Source: Microbacterium sp. 10M-3C3
GTDB taxonomy: Bacteria; Actinomycetota; Actinomycetes; Actinomycetales; Microbacteriaceae
Assembly: GCF_003931875.1 (NCBI RefSeq)
Contig: NZ_CP034245.1
Span: 930,001 to 994,000 of the forward strand
Length of the DNA: 64,000 nucleotides
Reading direction: 5' to 3'
The position numbers were made by a program, and so were the translations under genes. Below the pieces are notes generated by a model. The model had not been told where the DNA came from, searched no databases, and saw only the letters and a program-made list of their open reading frames with translations. Shown one piece after another: positions 1 to 8,305 of the stretch (the stretch's first letter is position 1; the number at the start of each line of letters is the position of its first letter).

Positions 1-2
1 GC

Positions 3-359
3 GCCGACGCCGACCCGGCAGACCGCCCCGCGGTGCCCCGCGAGCGGACGGATCTGCCCGAGCAGCGTCCCGGCCCGCCGACGCGCCAGCACACGGCGGG
101 CCATCGCGAGCGCTCGATCGAGCACGCGGACCTCACCGCCGTGTTCGGGACCGCCCAGCCGCTGCACGGCGTCTCGGGTCTCGTGCGGCGCTTCGCGTAC
201 GCACGCTACAGCGAAGCGCGCGCGGCGCACTGGCTGCTGCTGATGCTCGGTGACCGCATCGAGGCGCTGGGCGCGCGGCGGGCACGCGTCGCGCTCGTCG
301 TCGCCGCGGTGGCGGCGATCCTCGGCGTCAGACGTAGCCTTCGAGCTGCATCCAGGTAG
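3..359 (+). CDS. C-terminal part of an uncharacterised protein, cut by the left edge
   Basis: The frame is open from the first bases, so the true start lies outside the window; an in-frame GTG at 33 has no ribosome site in support. About 118 residues are visible: a Pro/Arg-rich stretch, then FAYARYSEARAAHW, then a hydrophobic segment RVALVVAAVAAILG that could be a C-terminal membrane anchor. I do not recognise the family. The last dozen codons (aga, agc, ctt) look unlike the rest, and the 3' end overlaps a small opposite-strand frame by about 30 bases, so the exact end of the functional gene is uncertain. Confidence 0.5.
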   Translation, partial: ADADPADRPAVPRERTDLPEQRPGPPTRQHTAGHRERSIEHADLTAVFGTAQPLHGVSGLVRRFAYARYSEARAAHWLLLMLGDRIEALGARRARVALVVAAVAAILGVRRSLRAASR

Positions 360-462
360 CCGTGTCCATCAGCTCGCCGTACGCGTCGGACAGACCGTCC
401 GGCGCGATCGGCGCGACGGCGTCGATGTCGGCAGGGACGGTGCCGCGCGATCCGGTGAGCAT
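328..462 (-). CDS. possible 44-residue small protein
   Basis: The frame starts MLTGSRGTVPADIDAVAP and ends TATWMQLEGYV. Its codons follow the host bias (nearly all end in G or C), unlike most antisense frames. The start codon abuts a perfect 15-base palindrome at 463-477, with no ribosome site between, so translation would have to be leaderless or start elsewhere. It diverges from the desaturase gene. No family is recognised; the case rests on codon use only. Confidence 0.35.
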   Translation of the reverse strand: MLTGSRGTVPADIDAVAPIAPDGLSDAYGELMDTATWMQLEGYV

Positions 463-477
463 TGGCACAATGTGCCA
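463..477. promoter_or_regulatory. perfect 15-base palindrome, candidate operator
   Basis: TGGCACA and TGTGCCA flank a single central A with no mismatches. The site touches the start of the small minus-strand frame and lies about 120 bases upstream of the desaturase gene. A binding site for a dimeric regulator is inferred; no regulator can be named. Confidence 0.4.
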
Positions 478-597
478 CGTTCCGCGCCCCTGGGCAACAC
501 CTGTGCAAACGCCGACGCATGCGGAAGCAAGCATCCTCCTCCACGTAGTGTCGGGCCCACGGGCCCTTCCGTCCCGTATCCCCCCGAATGGAGCCCC

Positions 598-1710
598 ATG
601 ACTCTCACGTCTCCTCCCGTCGCGACGCTCGGCCCTGTCCGCCAGACCTACGCGAGCGAGAAGACTTTCCCGCCGATCGCGCGTGCCTACACACAGGTGT
701 CGCAGATCGCGAAGGAGACCGGGCTGCTGGGGCGGGCGCCGTGGTTCTACGCCTCGGTCGCCGCCGCGATCGCCGTGGGGTTCGGCGGTGCGATCACCGG
801 CTTCATCCTGCTCGGCGACAGCTGGTTCCAGCTCCTCATCGCCGCCGCCCTCGGCATCCTCTTCACGCAGGTCGCGTTCCTCTCGCACGAGGCTGCCCAC
901 AAGCAGATCCTCTCGTCCGGCAAGGCCAACGAGCGGCTCTCGCGCCTCATCGGGCCGGGCCTGGTCGGCATGAGCTACGCGTGGTGGAACTCCAAGCACA
1001 CGCGTCACCACGCCAACCCGAACCGCGTCGGCAAGGACCCCGACATCGAGGTCGACACGATCTCCTTCCTCGACGAGGATGCGGCGCGCTCGCGCGGCAT
1101 CGTCCGCCTCATCACGCGCAAGCAGGGCTGGCTGTTCTTCCCGCTGCTCACGCTCGAGGGGCTGAACCTGCACTGGCTCGGCATCCGCCACCTCGTCTTC
1201 ACACGCGGGCACGTGCCCGGTCGCTTTCAGGAACTCGCGCTGATCCTCCTGCGCCTGGCGGTCGTCATCGTGCCGGTCTTCCTTCTGCTGCCCCTCGGCA
1301 TGGCCTTCGCCTTCATGGGCGTGCAACTCGCGGTCTTCGGCGTGTACATGGGAGCGTCGTTCGCCCCGAACCACAAGGGCATGCCGGTCATCGCGCCGGA
1401 GGCGAAGCTCGACTTCTTCAGCAAGCAGGTCCGCACGTCGCGCAACATCCGCGGCGGCTGGTGGGCCACGTGGCTGATGGGCGGGCTCAACTACCAGATC
1501 GAGCACCATCTCTTCCCGAGCATGGCGCGCCCGCACCTGTCCCAGGCGCGCGAGATCGTGCGCGACGCGTGCGCGACCCTCGACGTGCCATACACCGAGA
1601 CCTCTCTGCTGCGGTCGTACGGCATCGTCATCGAGTACCTCAACCGCGTCGGGCTCGCCGCTCGTGATCCGTTCGATTGCCCGACCCGCGTGGGCCTTCG
1701 CGGCGTCTGA
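598..1710 (+). CDS. membrane fatty acid desaturase
   Basis: This is a di-iron acyl desaturase of the membrane FA_desaturase superfamily (370 aa), inserting a double bond into membrane acyl chains. All three histidine boxes are present: HEAAH at 97-101, HTRHH at 134-138 and QIEHH at 300-304. Hydrophobic segments lie around 50-72, 78-95 and 211-255. ATG 598 is chosen because GGAG sits 6-9 bases upstream and the family-like N-terminus begins here; the frame is open far upstream only because of base composition. A TAGTGT hexamer at 546-551 could be the -10. Acyl substrate and regiospecificity cannot be read from the sequence. Confidence 0.9.
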   Translation: MTLTSPPVATLGPVRQTYASEKTFPPIARAYTQVSQIAKETGLLGRAPWFYASVAAAIAVGFGGAITGFILLGDSWFQLLIAAALGILFTQVAFLSHEAAHKQILSSGKANERLSRLIGPGLVGMSYAWWNSKHTRHHANPNRVGKDPDIEVDTISFLDEDAARSRGIVRLITRKQGWLFFPLLTLEGLNLHWLGIRHLVFTRGHVPGRFQELALILLRLAVVIVPVFLLLPLGMAFAFMGVQLAVFGVYMGASFAPNHKGMPVIAPEAKLDFFSKQVRTSRNIRGGWWATWLMGGLNYQIEHHLFPSMARPHLSQAREIVRDACATLDVPYTETSLLRSYGIVIEYLNRVGLAARDPFDCPTRVGLRGV

Positions 1711-1730
1711 CGACCGGCGGCACAACAGAG

Positions 1731-1765
1731 AACGCCCCCTCCCGGCTTCGTCCGGAGGGGGCGTT
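1731..1765. terminator. terminator hairpin after the desaturase
   Basis: A perfect 12-bp stem (AACGCCCCCTCC with GGAGGGGGCGTT) encloses an 11-base loop. It starts 20 bases after the desaturase stop and faces the minus-strand small gene, so it can serve both strands. Confidence 0.8.
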
Positions 1766-1783
1766 GGTCGTATGCGGAGCCTG

Positions 1784-1906
1784 CTAGAGCGGCTGGACCG
1801 AGGGGATCGCGATCGGCTTGCTGGCCGGGGCGTGCGGCGTGCCGTGCGGCTGAGGCTTGTCGTGCGCGTGGTCGTGATTCGGGGGGCGGGGAGATGTGGT
1901 GTCCAT
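1784..1906 (-). CDS. small His/Pro-rich peptide (40 aa)
   Basis: The frame reads MDTTSPRPPNHDHAHDKPQP and ends KPIAIPSVQPL. It is rich in His (NHDHAHDK, PHGTPHAP) and Pro, with strong host-like codon bias. It lies between the desaturase terminator and the next minus-strand gene. The family is unknown; His clusters can bind metals, but that is speculation. No clear ribosome site was found, so the start is tentative. Confidence 0.45.
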   Translation of the reverse strand: MDTTSPRPPNHDHAHDKPQPHGTPHAPASKPIAIPSVQPL

Positions 1907-1967
1907 CACCCCACGCTAGGCGCGCAACCTGGCAGTGTCCACAGGGAAGCGTCTGCGGACAGGCGCA

Positions 1968-2336
1968 TCAGCCCCGCAGCTGGCCGTCCAGGTCGGGGTC
2001 GTAGCCGTCGTTCGACACGGCGTCGTCCTCGACGACCGAGAGGCGGTCGCGGGGCTCCATCGTCGGGCGCAGGCGATGCAGGCGGTGACGCAGCGCCGCG
2101 AGCGCCTCGGAGACGTCCGGCTCTGCGCCTTCCCAGTCAGCCGGCACCGACAGCACGTCGTTGCCCACGCCGGCGACGAGCTCGGCGGTGCCGACGCTGC
2201 CGTCGGGGCGCACGATGGGGAACTCCACGGCATCGGCCAAGCCGATCTTCGCGAGCTCGGCGGTCAGGTCGATGATCACCGCGGCGACGTCGTTCGTCGT
2301 GAGCACGGTCTCGCCGGCGTATGTCAGGGAGCGCAT
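1968..2336 (-). CDS. conserved hypothetical protein (122 aa)
   Basis: The protein begins MRSLTYAGETVLTTNDVAAV and has a middle part that reads like a small alpha/beta domain (AEFELVAGVGNDVLSV-like register), then a charged Arg/Glu-rich tail ending DGYDPDLDGQLRG. There are no transmembrane segments or catalytic motifs. GGAGG lies only one base before this ATG, unusually close, so an internal start is possible. Codon use matches the neighbours. I do not recognise a function. Confidence 0.65.
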   Translation of the reverse strand: MRSLTYAGETVLTTNDVAAVIIDLTAELAKIGLADAVEFPIVRPDGSVGTAELVAGVGNDVLSVPADWEGAEPDVSEALAALRHRLHRLRPTMEPRDRLSVVEDDAVSNDGYDPDLDGQLRG

Positions 2337-2465
2337 GCCTCCACCGTGACGTGCGCGCGCACGGCACCGGCAGCGGTTGCGCCGCTCGGTGCGGTGCGGT
2401 AGGCACCATGCCGGCTTTCGCGCAAGCCCCCGTTTCCCGCAGGTCTGCGGCCTACCGTCGTGGCC

Positions 2466-3362
2466 ATGACCGACGCACCCGCCCCCCTCGAGAACCCGCT
2501 CACGCGCTACCGGCGCGTCGAGCCGCCCGTGCAGCATCAGCCCGAGCCGGGCGTGCAGTCCGAGATGACGCCCGTGCCCGACCTCGGCGAGGACAGCTAC
2601 CGGGGGAGCGGGCGCCTCACCGGACGCAAGGCGCTCATCACGGGCGGCGACTCGGGCATCGGCGGGGCCGTGGCGATCGCGTTCGCGCGAGAGGGTGCCG
2701 ACGTGGCGATCGTGCATCTTCCCGACGAGCAGTCCGACGCCGACCACGTGCTCGAACACGTGCGCGCCGCCGGGCGCACGGGCGTGTCGATCGCGACGGA
2801 CATCTCGGATGCTGCCGCGTGCCGCGCGCTCGTCGCCGAGGCGGTCGACGCCCTCGGGGGCCTGGACATCGTGGTGAACAACGCCGGCAAGCAGGTCGCC
2901 GTGCCGCGCCTGGAGGACCTGTCCGACGAGCAGTTCGAGCAGACGTTCCGCACCAATGTGTTCGCGACCTTCTGGATCACGAAGGCGGCCGTCGCGCACC
3001 TCCCGGCGGGGAGCAGCATCATCAACACGGCGTCGCTCGAGGCCTACAAGCCGGCGCCCGACCGGCTGGACTACGCCGCGACGAAGGCTGCGATCAACAA
3101 TCTGTCGAAGGGGCTCGCGCTGCAGCTGGCCGAGCGCGGCATCCGCGTGAACGTGGTCGCGCCCGGTCCGACCTGGACGGCGCTGCAGGTCAGCGGGGGA
3201 GTCTCCGACGAGCAGATGGAGCATTTCGACGACGAGAGCACGTACCAGCGCGCCGGCCAGCCGGCTGAGATCGCGCCGGCGTACGTCTTCCTGGCCTCCG
3301 CCGACGCGTCGTATGTGTCGGGCGAGACGCTCAATGTCAACGGCGGCATGGTCACACCGTGA
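2466..3362 (+). CDS. short-chain dehydrogenase/reductase (YghA/YhdF-like)
   Basis: This is an NAD(P)-dependent oxidoreductase with a Rossmann fold (298 aa). Visible motifs are TGGDSGIG at 59-66 for the cofactor, NNAG at 138-141, Ser190 and YAATK with Tyr203 and Lys207. The roughly 50-residue N-terminal extension (QPEPGVQSEMTPVPD) is typical of the SDR subgroup linked to general stress in Bacillus and E. coli YghA. A TACCGT hexamer ends 7 bases before ATG 2466, the leaderless layout seen elsewhere here. Its stop overlaps the next gene start by 4 bases. The physiological substrate is unknown. Confidence 0.88.
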   Translation: MTDAPAPLENPLTRYRRVEPPVQHQPEPGVQSEMTPVPDLGEDSYRGSGRLTGRKALITGGDSGIGGAVAIAFAREGADVAIVHLPDEQSDADHVLEHVRAAGRTGVSIATDISDAAACRALVAEAVDALGGLDIVVNNAGKQVAVPRLEDLSDEQFEQTFRTNVFATFWITKAAVAHLPAGSSIINTASLEAYKPAPDRLDYAATKAAINNLSKGLALQLAERGIRVNVVAPGPTWTALQVSGGVSDEQMEHFDDESTYQRAGQPAEIAPAYVFLASADASYVSGETLNVNGGMVTP

Positions 3363-4222
3363 CGGTCGCGCTCGTGTGGGCGGGGTCGCGTGCCCCGTAC
3401 GTGCCCGATCTCGACCTGCGCACCGTGGCGCCCGAGGCCGCCGCGATCCTGGACGCCGCGTGTGCCCTCACCGGCACGCGCTGGCTCGTCGGCGGGACGG
3501 ATGCAGCCGGCCCGGTCGTCGCGGCGTTCGTGGACGACGTCCTCTCCGGTCGTGCGCCCGTGTTCGGATTCGCCGGGGTCGCCCGCGACGCGAACGAGGC
3601 CGCGGTGCTCGCCGCGCGCGCGGCGGCCGCCCCGGTCGTCCCATCCAGCTGGGCGCGCCTGATCGCGTCGGACCGCGTCGACCCGGAGGTGCGGGGGCTG
3701 CTCGCACAGCGTGCCGTGCCCGACGACCCCGCGTACACGCCGGTCGTCGTCGACGCCGCCGACCTCGCGCTGCTGCGCGAGCTCGGCGACGTGCTCGTGC
3801 CGCAGCATCCGTCGCCGCCGATCGACCTGGCTGCCCGCCTGGACGCCCAGTACGCGCGCGGCGAGGGCGACGGCTGGCGGTTCGCGGAGTTGCCGCCCGA
3901 CCCGGAGGCCCTCCGCACCGGCCTCGCGACGCTCCGTCCCCTCTGGCCCGCAGACCCGGCGCGCCAGAGGTCCCTCGTCGGCCGGCTCGTCGACGCCGCG
4001 GTGTCGGGCATGGCCCCGTTCGACGCCGGCGAGCTCGCGGCATGGCTCGAGGACGTGCGGGTCGACCTCGTCCGGCTGTGGCTGGCGCATCCGGCGTCGA
4101 TGGCGCGCGTCGGCTACGACGGCTTCGCCACGGGCGGCGTCGTGATCCCGCTGCGCGGCTTCGACGCACCCGCGTCGCGTCGCGAGGAGTGGGAGCCGGA
4201 CGACGTGGCGGCGTCGGCATGA
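3359..4222 (+). CDS. uncharacterised partner protein of the GMC oxidoreductase
   Basis: A 287-aa Ala/Asp/Arg-rich soluble protein with no signal peptide. It overlaps the upstream SDR (4 bases) and the downstream GMC gene (ATGA), so the three are probably co-translated. The position of a small gene just before a GMC enzyme, and the C-terminal phrase HPASMARVGYDGFATGG, recall the small subunits that accompany gluconate/sorbitol-type GMC dehydrogenases, but I cannot confirm homology. I infer an accessory or assembly role for the next protein. Confidence 0.6.
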   Translation: MTVALVWAGSRAPYVPDLDLRTVAPEAAAILDAACALTGTRWLVGGTDAAGPVVAAFVDDVLSGRAPVFGFAGVARDANEAAVLAARAAAAPVVPSSWARLIASDRVDPEVRGLLAQRAVPDDPAYTPVVVDAADLALLRELGDVLVPQHPSPPIDLAARLDAQYARGEGDGWRFAELPPDPEALRTGLATLRPLWPADPARQRSLVGRLVDAAVSGMAPFDAGELAAWLEDVRVDLVRLWLAHPASMARVGYDGFATGGVVIPLRGFDAPASRREEWEPDDVAASA

Positions 4223-5763
4223 ACCTCGCCGGCATGCGCACCTATCGTCTGGACGAGGAGGTCGACGTCGTCGTGGTCGGCACGGGCGCCGGCGGAGCGC
4301 CGCTCCTGGCCGAGCTCGCCCGCCGCGGGATGCGGGTCGTGGCGCTCGAGGCCGGGCCGCATTTCGACGATGCCGACTTCACGCCGGACGAACCGGCGTC
4401 GGTGCGGATCAACTGGATGTCGGAGCGACTCAGCGGCGGCGAGCAGCCCACCGCGTTCGGCACGAACAACAGCGGCCGGGGTGTGGGCGGCTCGATGCTG
4501 CACTGGGGTGCCTTCACGCCACGTCCCGACCGCCGCGACCTGCGACTGCGGACCGAGACGGGCGAAGGGCGCGACTGGCCGATCGACGCGGACGAGCTGC
4601 TCCGCTACGTCGCGCGGGTCGAGGCCGACATCGGGGTCTCGGGTCCGACTCCGTATCCGTGGGACGACACCCGGGCGTACGCCTACCCGCCGGCGAAGCG
4701 CAACACCCCCGCCGAGCTCGTCGCGCGCGGATGCGACGCCGTGGGCATCCGCGCGACCGACGCGCCGGCCGCCGTGCTCACGCGGGCGCGGCTGCAGCCG
4801 GACGGACCCGAGCGCGCGGCGTGCATGGGCTGCGGGGCGTGTCATCAGGGCTGCCGGAACGGCGCGAAGGCGTCGACGGCGAACACGTATCTGCCGGCGG
4901 CGGTGGCCGCGGGGGCGGAGATCCGCGCCGAGGCCATGGTGCACGGCATCGAGCGGGACGCGTCGGGCCCCATCACCGCAGTGGTGTATCGCCAGGACGG
5001 CATCGACCGGCGTCAGCGGTGCCGTGCCCTCGTGCTCGCAGCGGGCGGCGTCGAGACGCCGAGACTCCTCCTGTGGACGGGGCTCGCGAACGGCAGCGGA
5101 CAGGTGGGGCGCAATTTCCTCGCGCACGGCGCGACGCAGGTGTGGGGCCGGTTCGACGAGCCCGTGCGCGGCCACCGCGGCTATCCGTCGTCGCTCATCA
5201 GCGAGGACATGATGCGGCCCCACGGCGCCGACTTCGCCGGGGGCTACCTCATGCAGAGCCTCGGCGTCATGCCGCTCACGTTCGCCACGACCCTCGCGCG
5301 CGGCGGCGGGCTGTGGGGGCGGGAGCTCATGCAGCGCATCGATCAGGCCCGCTTCATGGCGGGCATCGGCATCAATGCCGAATGCCTGCCGTCCGACGAC
5401 AACCGCCTCGAGCTGTCGGACGAGCTCGACGAGCACGGCATTCCGCGTGCGGTGGTCACGTTCACCGCCGGCGAGAACGAGCGGGCGATCGATCGACACG
5501 CCACCGGCACGATGGTGCGGATCATGACGGCGGCGCGCGCCCAGGAGACGATCGTGCTGGCCCGCACGGCGCACACGATCGGCACGTGCCGCATGTCGGA
5601 GCATCCGGATGACGGCGTCGTCGACGCATCCGGACGCTCGCACGAGATCCCCAACCTGTGGATCTGCGACAACTCGGTGTTCCCGAGCGCGCTGGCCGCG
5701 AATCCGGCGCTCACGATCATGGCGCTGTCGCTGCGCACCGCGGACGCCCTCGCGAGGGGGTAA
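4219..5763 (+). CDS. GMC-family FAD oxidoreductase with a four-cysteine cluster
   Basis: A flavin-dependent alcohol or sugar dehydrogenase of the GMC family (514 aa). The FAD-binding GTGAGG motif is near residue 20. A GRGVGGSMLHWGAF segment and the C-terminal HTIGTCRMS and NPALTIMALS motifs are GMC hallmarks. Cys202, Cys205, Cys208 and Cys212 (CMGCGACHQGC) form a ferredoxin-like spacing placed as in gluconate/sorbitol dehydrogenase-type GMC enzymes. ATG 4219 overlaps the preceding stop. There is no signal peptide, so the enzyme is probably cytoplasmic. Electron acceptor and substrate are unknown. Confidence 0.88.
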   Translation: MNLAGMRTYRLDEEVDVVVVGTGAGGAPLLAELARRGMRVVALEAGPHFDDADFTPDEPASVRINWMSERLSGGEQPTAFGTNNSGRGVGGSMLHWGAFTPRPDRRDLRLRTETGEGRDWPIDADELLRYVARVEADIGVSGPTPYPWDDTRAYAYPPAKRNTPAELVARGCDAVGIRATDAPAAVLTRARLQPDGPERAACMGCGACHQGCRNGAKASTANTYLPAAVAAGAEIRAEAMVHGIERDASGPITAVVYRQDGIDRRQRCRALVLAAGGVETPRLLLWTGLANGSGQVGRNFLAHGATQVWGRFDEPVRGHRGYPSSLISEDMMRPHGADFAGGYLMQSLGVMPLTFATTLARGGGLWGRELMQRIDQARFMAGIGINAECLPSDDNRLELSDELDEHGIPRAVVTFTAGENERAIDRHATGTMVRIMTAARAQETIVLARTAHTIGTCRMSEHPDDGVVDASGRSHEIPNLWICDNSVFPSALAANPALTIMALSLRTADALARG

Positions 5764-5773
5764 GAAAGGATCC

Positions 5774-6106
5774 ATGGGCAAGTTCCTTTTCGAGGGCCAC
5801 CTCAGCGCCGACTTCGACGATCGGCTGCTCGCGCACCTCCAGGTCGTGATCGGCACGAAGCTGCGTCGCGGCGAATCGTTCCACTTCACGTGGAAGGACG
5901 ACCGCTCGATCGGCGACGGACGCACCTCGGTGTACATCCATCCGAGCAGCGTCGTCTGGTACAAGTACTACGGCGGGCGTCCGGCGGCTCTGAACGGCGC
6001 GTGGATCGACGCCCTGATGTACACCGCGAATTCGAGCCGGGGGCTGTACGTCGTGCCCGAACCCGCGCCCGAGCCCCAGAAGCAGGTGACCGATGAAGCG
6101 TATTGA
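5774..6106 (+). CDS. conserved Microbacteriaceae protein (110 aa), often mislabelled DNA ligase
   Basis: The sequence MGKFLFEGHLSADFDDRLLA, then LRRGESFHFTWKD and VYIHPSSVVWYKYYGG, matches from memory a small family widespread in Microbacteriaceae that databases label ATP-dependent DNA ligase. It has no KxDG nucleotidyltransferase motif and is far too short for a ligase, so that name is not supported. AGAAAGGA is 4-11 bases before ATG 5774. It overlaps the next gene by 14 bases. Function is unknown. Confidence 0.75.
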   Translation: MGKFLFEGHLSADFDDRLLAHLQVVIGTKLRRGESFHFTWKDDRSIGDGRTSVYIHPSSVVWYKYYGGRPAALNGAWIDALMYTANSSRGLYVVPEPAPEPQKQVTDEAY

Positions 6107-6317
6107 CATCCGCTACGACGGCGAGCCGTACAGCATCGGCAACCGCAGCCTCGACGAGCTGATCGACGAGATCGAGCGGGGCATCGCGGGATCTCCCGGC
6201 GGGTTCTGGCTCGAGGTGAATCACGGCGAGGGGCAGCCGCGGCCGACCTTCCTGCGGCTGACGGCACAGTCCGACATCGCGCTGACGCCGATCCCCGAAC
6301 CTGCATCGACCGACTGA
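6093..6317 (+). CDS. small conserved hypothetical protein (74 aa)
   Basis: A compact acidic protein (MKRIDIRYDGEPYSIGNRSL) with an amphipathic stretch DELIDEIERGI. It begins 14 bases inside the preceding gene, and its TGA shares one base with the ATG of the kinase gene, so the three look co-translated. The pairing with the preceding family suggests a shared role. No catalytic motif is seen. Confidence 0.7.
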   Translation: MKRIDIRYDGEPYSIGNRSLDELIDEIERGIAGSPGGFWLEVNHGEGQPRPTFLRLTAQSDIALTPIPEPASTD

Positions 6318-7186
6318 TGCCGCGCATGCTCGTCATCGGCGAAGCCCTCATCGACATCGTGAAGGGCGTCGAGATCGTCGGCGGCTCGCCCGCCAACGTG
6401 GCCCTCGGCCTCGGACGCTTCGGGCGCGCGCCGCAGCTGCTCACGGCGCTCGCGCCCGACGAGCGGGGCTGGCGGATCGCGGCACACCTCGAGGAGTCGG
6501 GTGTCGAGGTGCGCCCGGAGTCGTTCGTGCTCGACCGGACGTCGACCGCGCGCGCCGAGCTGCAGCCCGACGGCTCGGCGCACTACGACTTCGACATCGC
6601 GTGGCGCCTCGCCGAGATCGACATCGACGGGGTCGACGCCGTGCACGTGGGGTCGATCGCGTGCTTCCTCGAACCCGGCGCGGCCGTCGTGCTGCGGATG
6701 CTGCGCCGCGCCGCCGCCCGCGGCGTGCGGGTGACCTTCGACCCGAACATCCGGCCCGCCCTCGTCGGCGGCGTCGACGTGCGGGCCCGCGTCGAGGAGA
6801 TCGCGGCCCTGTCGACCGCCGTGAAGCTCAGCGACGAGGACGCCGCGCACATCTACCCCGATCTGTCGCTCGACGACGCGCTCGCCGCGCTGCTGGCGAC
6901 CGGCCCGGCGCTCGCCGTGGCCACGCGCGGCGGCGAGGGCGCCCTGCTACGCACCGCGCACGAGCGGGTGGACATCGCCGCGCGACGCACCGACGTCGTC
7001 GACACGGTCGGGGCGGGCGACACGTTCATGGCCGCGCTCATCCTGTGCCTCGGGGAGCCGGACCCGCTCACAGCCGAGCGCCTGCGCGAGATCGGCGAGT
7101 TCTGCGCGACCTCCGCCGCCATCACGGTCGGGCGCGCGGGCGCCGACCTGCCGACGCTCGCCGACGTCGAGCGCGCCCTGCTCTGA
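6317..7186 (+). CDS. PfkB-family carbohydrate kinase (fructokinase-like)
   Basis: An ATP-dependent sugar kinase of the ribokinase/PfkB fold (289 aa). The N-terminal GEALIDIV and GGSPANVALGLGRFG segments form the sugar site. The C-terminal signature DTVGAGDTF spans 229-237 with the catalytic base Asp235. Length fits fructokinases. No sugar transporter is adjacent, so the substrate (fructose, ribose or similar) is inferred only from family resemblance. Confidence 0.88.
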   Translation: MPRMLVIGEALIDIVKGVEIVGGSPANVALGLGRFGRAPQLLTALAPDERGWRIAAHLEESGVEVRPESFVLDRTSTARAELQPDGSAHYDFDIAWRLAEIDIDGVDAVHVGSIACFLEPGAAVVLRMLRRAAARGVRVTFDPNIRPALVGGVDVRARVEEIAALSTAVKLSDEDAAHIYPDLSLDDALAALLATGPALAVATRGGEGALLRTAHERVDIAARRTDVVDTVGAGDTFMAALILCLGEPDPLTAERLREIGEFCATSAAITVGRAGADLPTLADVERALL

Positions 7187-7216
7187 GCGCGGACGGCGCG
7201 ACCGGAGTACGCCACT

Positions 7217-7241
7217 TACATTCGACATCCAGTCCAATGTA
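7217..7241. promoter_or_regulatory. TACATT/AATGTA inverted repeat in the promoter gap
   Basis: Six-base arms (TACATT at 7217-7222, AATGTA at 7236-7241) are separated by 13 bases in an A/T-richer patch between the kinase stop and the DUF2510 gene. It could be a regulator site or simply promoter sequence. Confidence 0.3.
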
Positions 7242-7318
7242 TGTTCGGGCCTACTCGCTGCATCACGCGAGAAGGGCTCGGGGGAGCCTCGCAACGACGC
7301 GAATCCATGGGGGAATCA

Positions 7319-8305
7319 ATGAGCGATTCAACGACGTCCGGCGCGCCCGCCGGATGGTATCCGGCCGGTGTCGGCGGCCAGGAACGCTACTGGGACGGGG
7401 CGATGTGGACGGATCACGTGCGGCCGACGGCGACGGTCGCATCACCCGTCGTCGAGGCGCACACGGTGCCCTCCGACGTCTCGACGGAGGTCGTGCCGGC
7501 TCCATCGGCCAGCAAGCCCTGGTACCGGCGTAAGGCGATCATCATTCCGGCGGCGGTCGTGGGCGGAGTGCTCGTGCTGTCGACCGTCATCACGGCGGTC
7601 GGGGTCGGCCGGGCCGCTCAGACGATCGCCGAGCGCGAACCTGTGGTCACGGAGGTCGAGGAGGCGGAGGATGACGAACCGGCGGAAGTCGACCCTGCGC
7701 CGTCGGCTGCGGACGTCACGGTGCCCGCGACCGAAGGTATGACCGCAAAAGAAGCGCAGGCCGTGCTGGAGAATGCCGGCCTCGAGGTCGAGTTCTCGGC
7801 GGACAAGGGCTTCGTGATCGATCGGGACAACTGGACGGTGCTCGGAACGGTTCCTGCCGCCGGTGCGGCGGCCAAGGTCGGTGACGCGGTGGTGGTCAAC
7901 GTGAAGAAGACCGCCGAGATCGAGCAGGAGGCCGCGCAGCCTCCTGCCGAGCCGGCCGCGCCCGCCGCGCCGCCCGCGTCGGCCATGAGTCTCGGCCAGC
8001 AGAATGCCGTGGAGTCGGCGAAGTCCTACCTGCGCTTCACGGCCTTCAGCCGCATGGGCCTCACGCAGCAGCTCACGAGCGAGTACGGAGAGGGGTTCGA
8101 ACCGGGAGACGCGGAGTTCGCGATCGCCTACCTCGAGCAGAACGGTCTCGTGGACTGGAACGCGGAGGCGGTCGAGTCCGCGAAGTCCTACCTGAACTTG
8201 TCGTCGTTCAGCCGCGATGGCCTCTACGAGCAGCTGACCAGCGAGTACGGCGAAGGCTTCACTCCAGATCAGGCGAACTACGCGCTCGGGCAGGTGGGGT
8301 ACTGA
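7319..8305 (+). CDS. DUF2510 - membrane - PASTA - double Ltp-repeat surface protein
   Basis: A 328-aa protein with a clear mosaic. A DUF2510 domain (11-36, AGWYP and RYWDG..WTDH) is followed by one transmembrane helix (72-96), an acidic linker, a PASTA-like domain (133-198), a Pro/Ala linker and two tandem copies of the Ltp helix-turn-helix repeat (228-273 and 284-328; each has ESAKSYL, then SFSR or AFSR, then QLTSEYGEGF). PASTA domains bind muropeptides. Ltp repeats are known from surface lipoproteins including the superinfection-exclusion protein of phage TP-J34. Start ATG 7319 has GGGGGA upstream; ATG 7307 is an alternative. Surface anchoring is inferred. Confidence 0.85.
   Translation: MSDSTTSGAPAGWYPAGVGGQERYWDGAMWTDHVRPTATVASPVVEAHTVPSDVSTEVVPAPSASKPWYRRKAIIIPAAVVGGVLVLSTVITAVGVGRAAQTIAEREPVVTEVEEAEDDEPAEVDPAPSAADVTVPATEGMTAKEAQAVLENAGLEVEFSADKGFVIDRDNWTVLGTVPAAGAAAKVGDAVVVNVKKTAEIEQEAAQPPAEPAAPAAPPASAMSLGQQNAVESAKSYLRFTAFSRMGLTQQLTSEYGEGFEPGDAEFAIAYLEQNGLVDWNAEAVESAKSYLNLSSFSRDGLYEQLTSEYGEGFTPDQANYALGQVGY

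Noticed and set aside
328..1725. A 465-codon minus-strand frame opposite the desaturase
   Set aside because: Most of it is a charged low-complexity shadow. Only its last 44 codons, outside the desaturase, have plausible codon use and were kept as a tentative small gene.
5774..6106. Calling this gene a DNA ligase, as databases often do
   Set aside because: It has 110 residues, no KxDG motif and no OB fold; the true ligase in the window is at 29701-30747.
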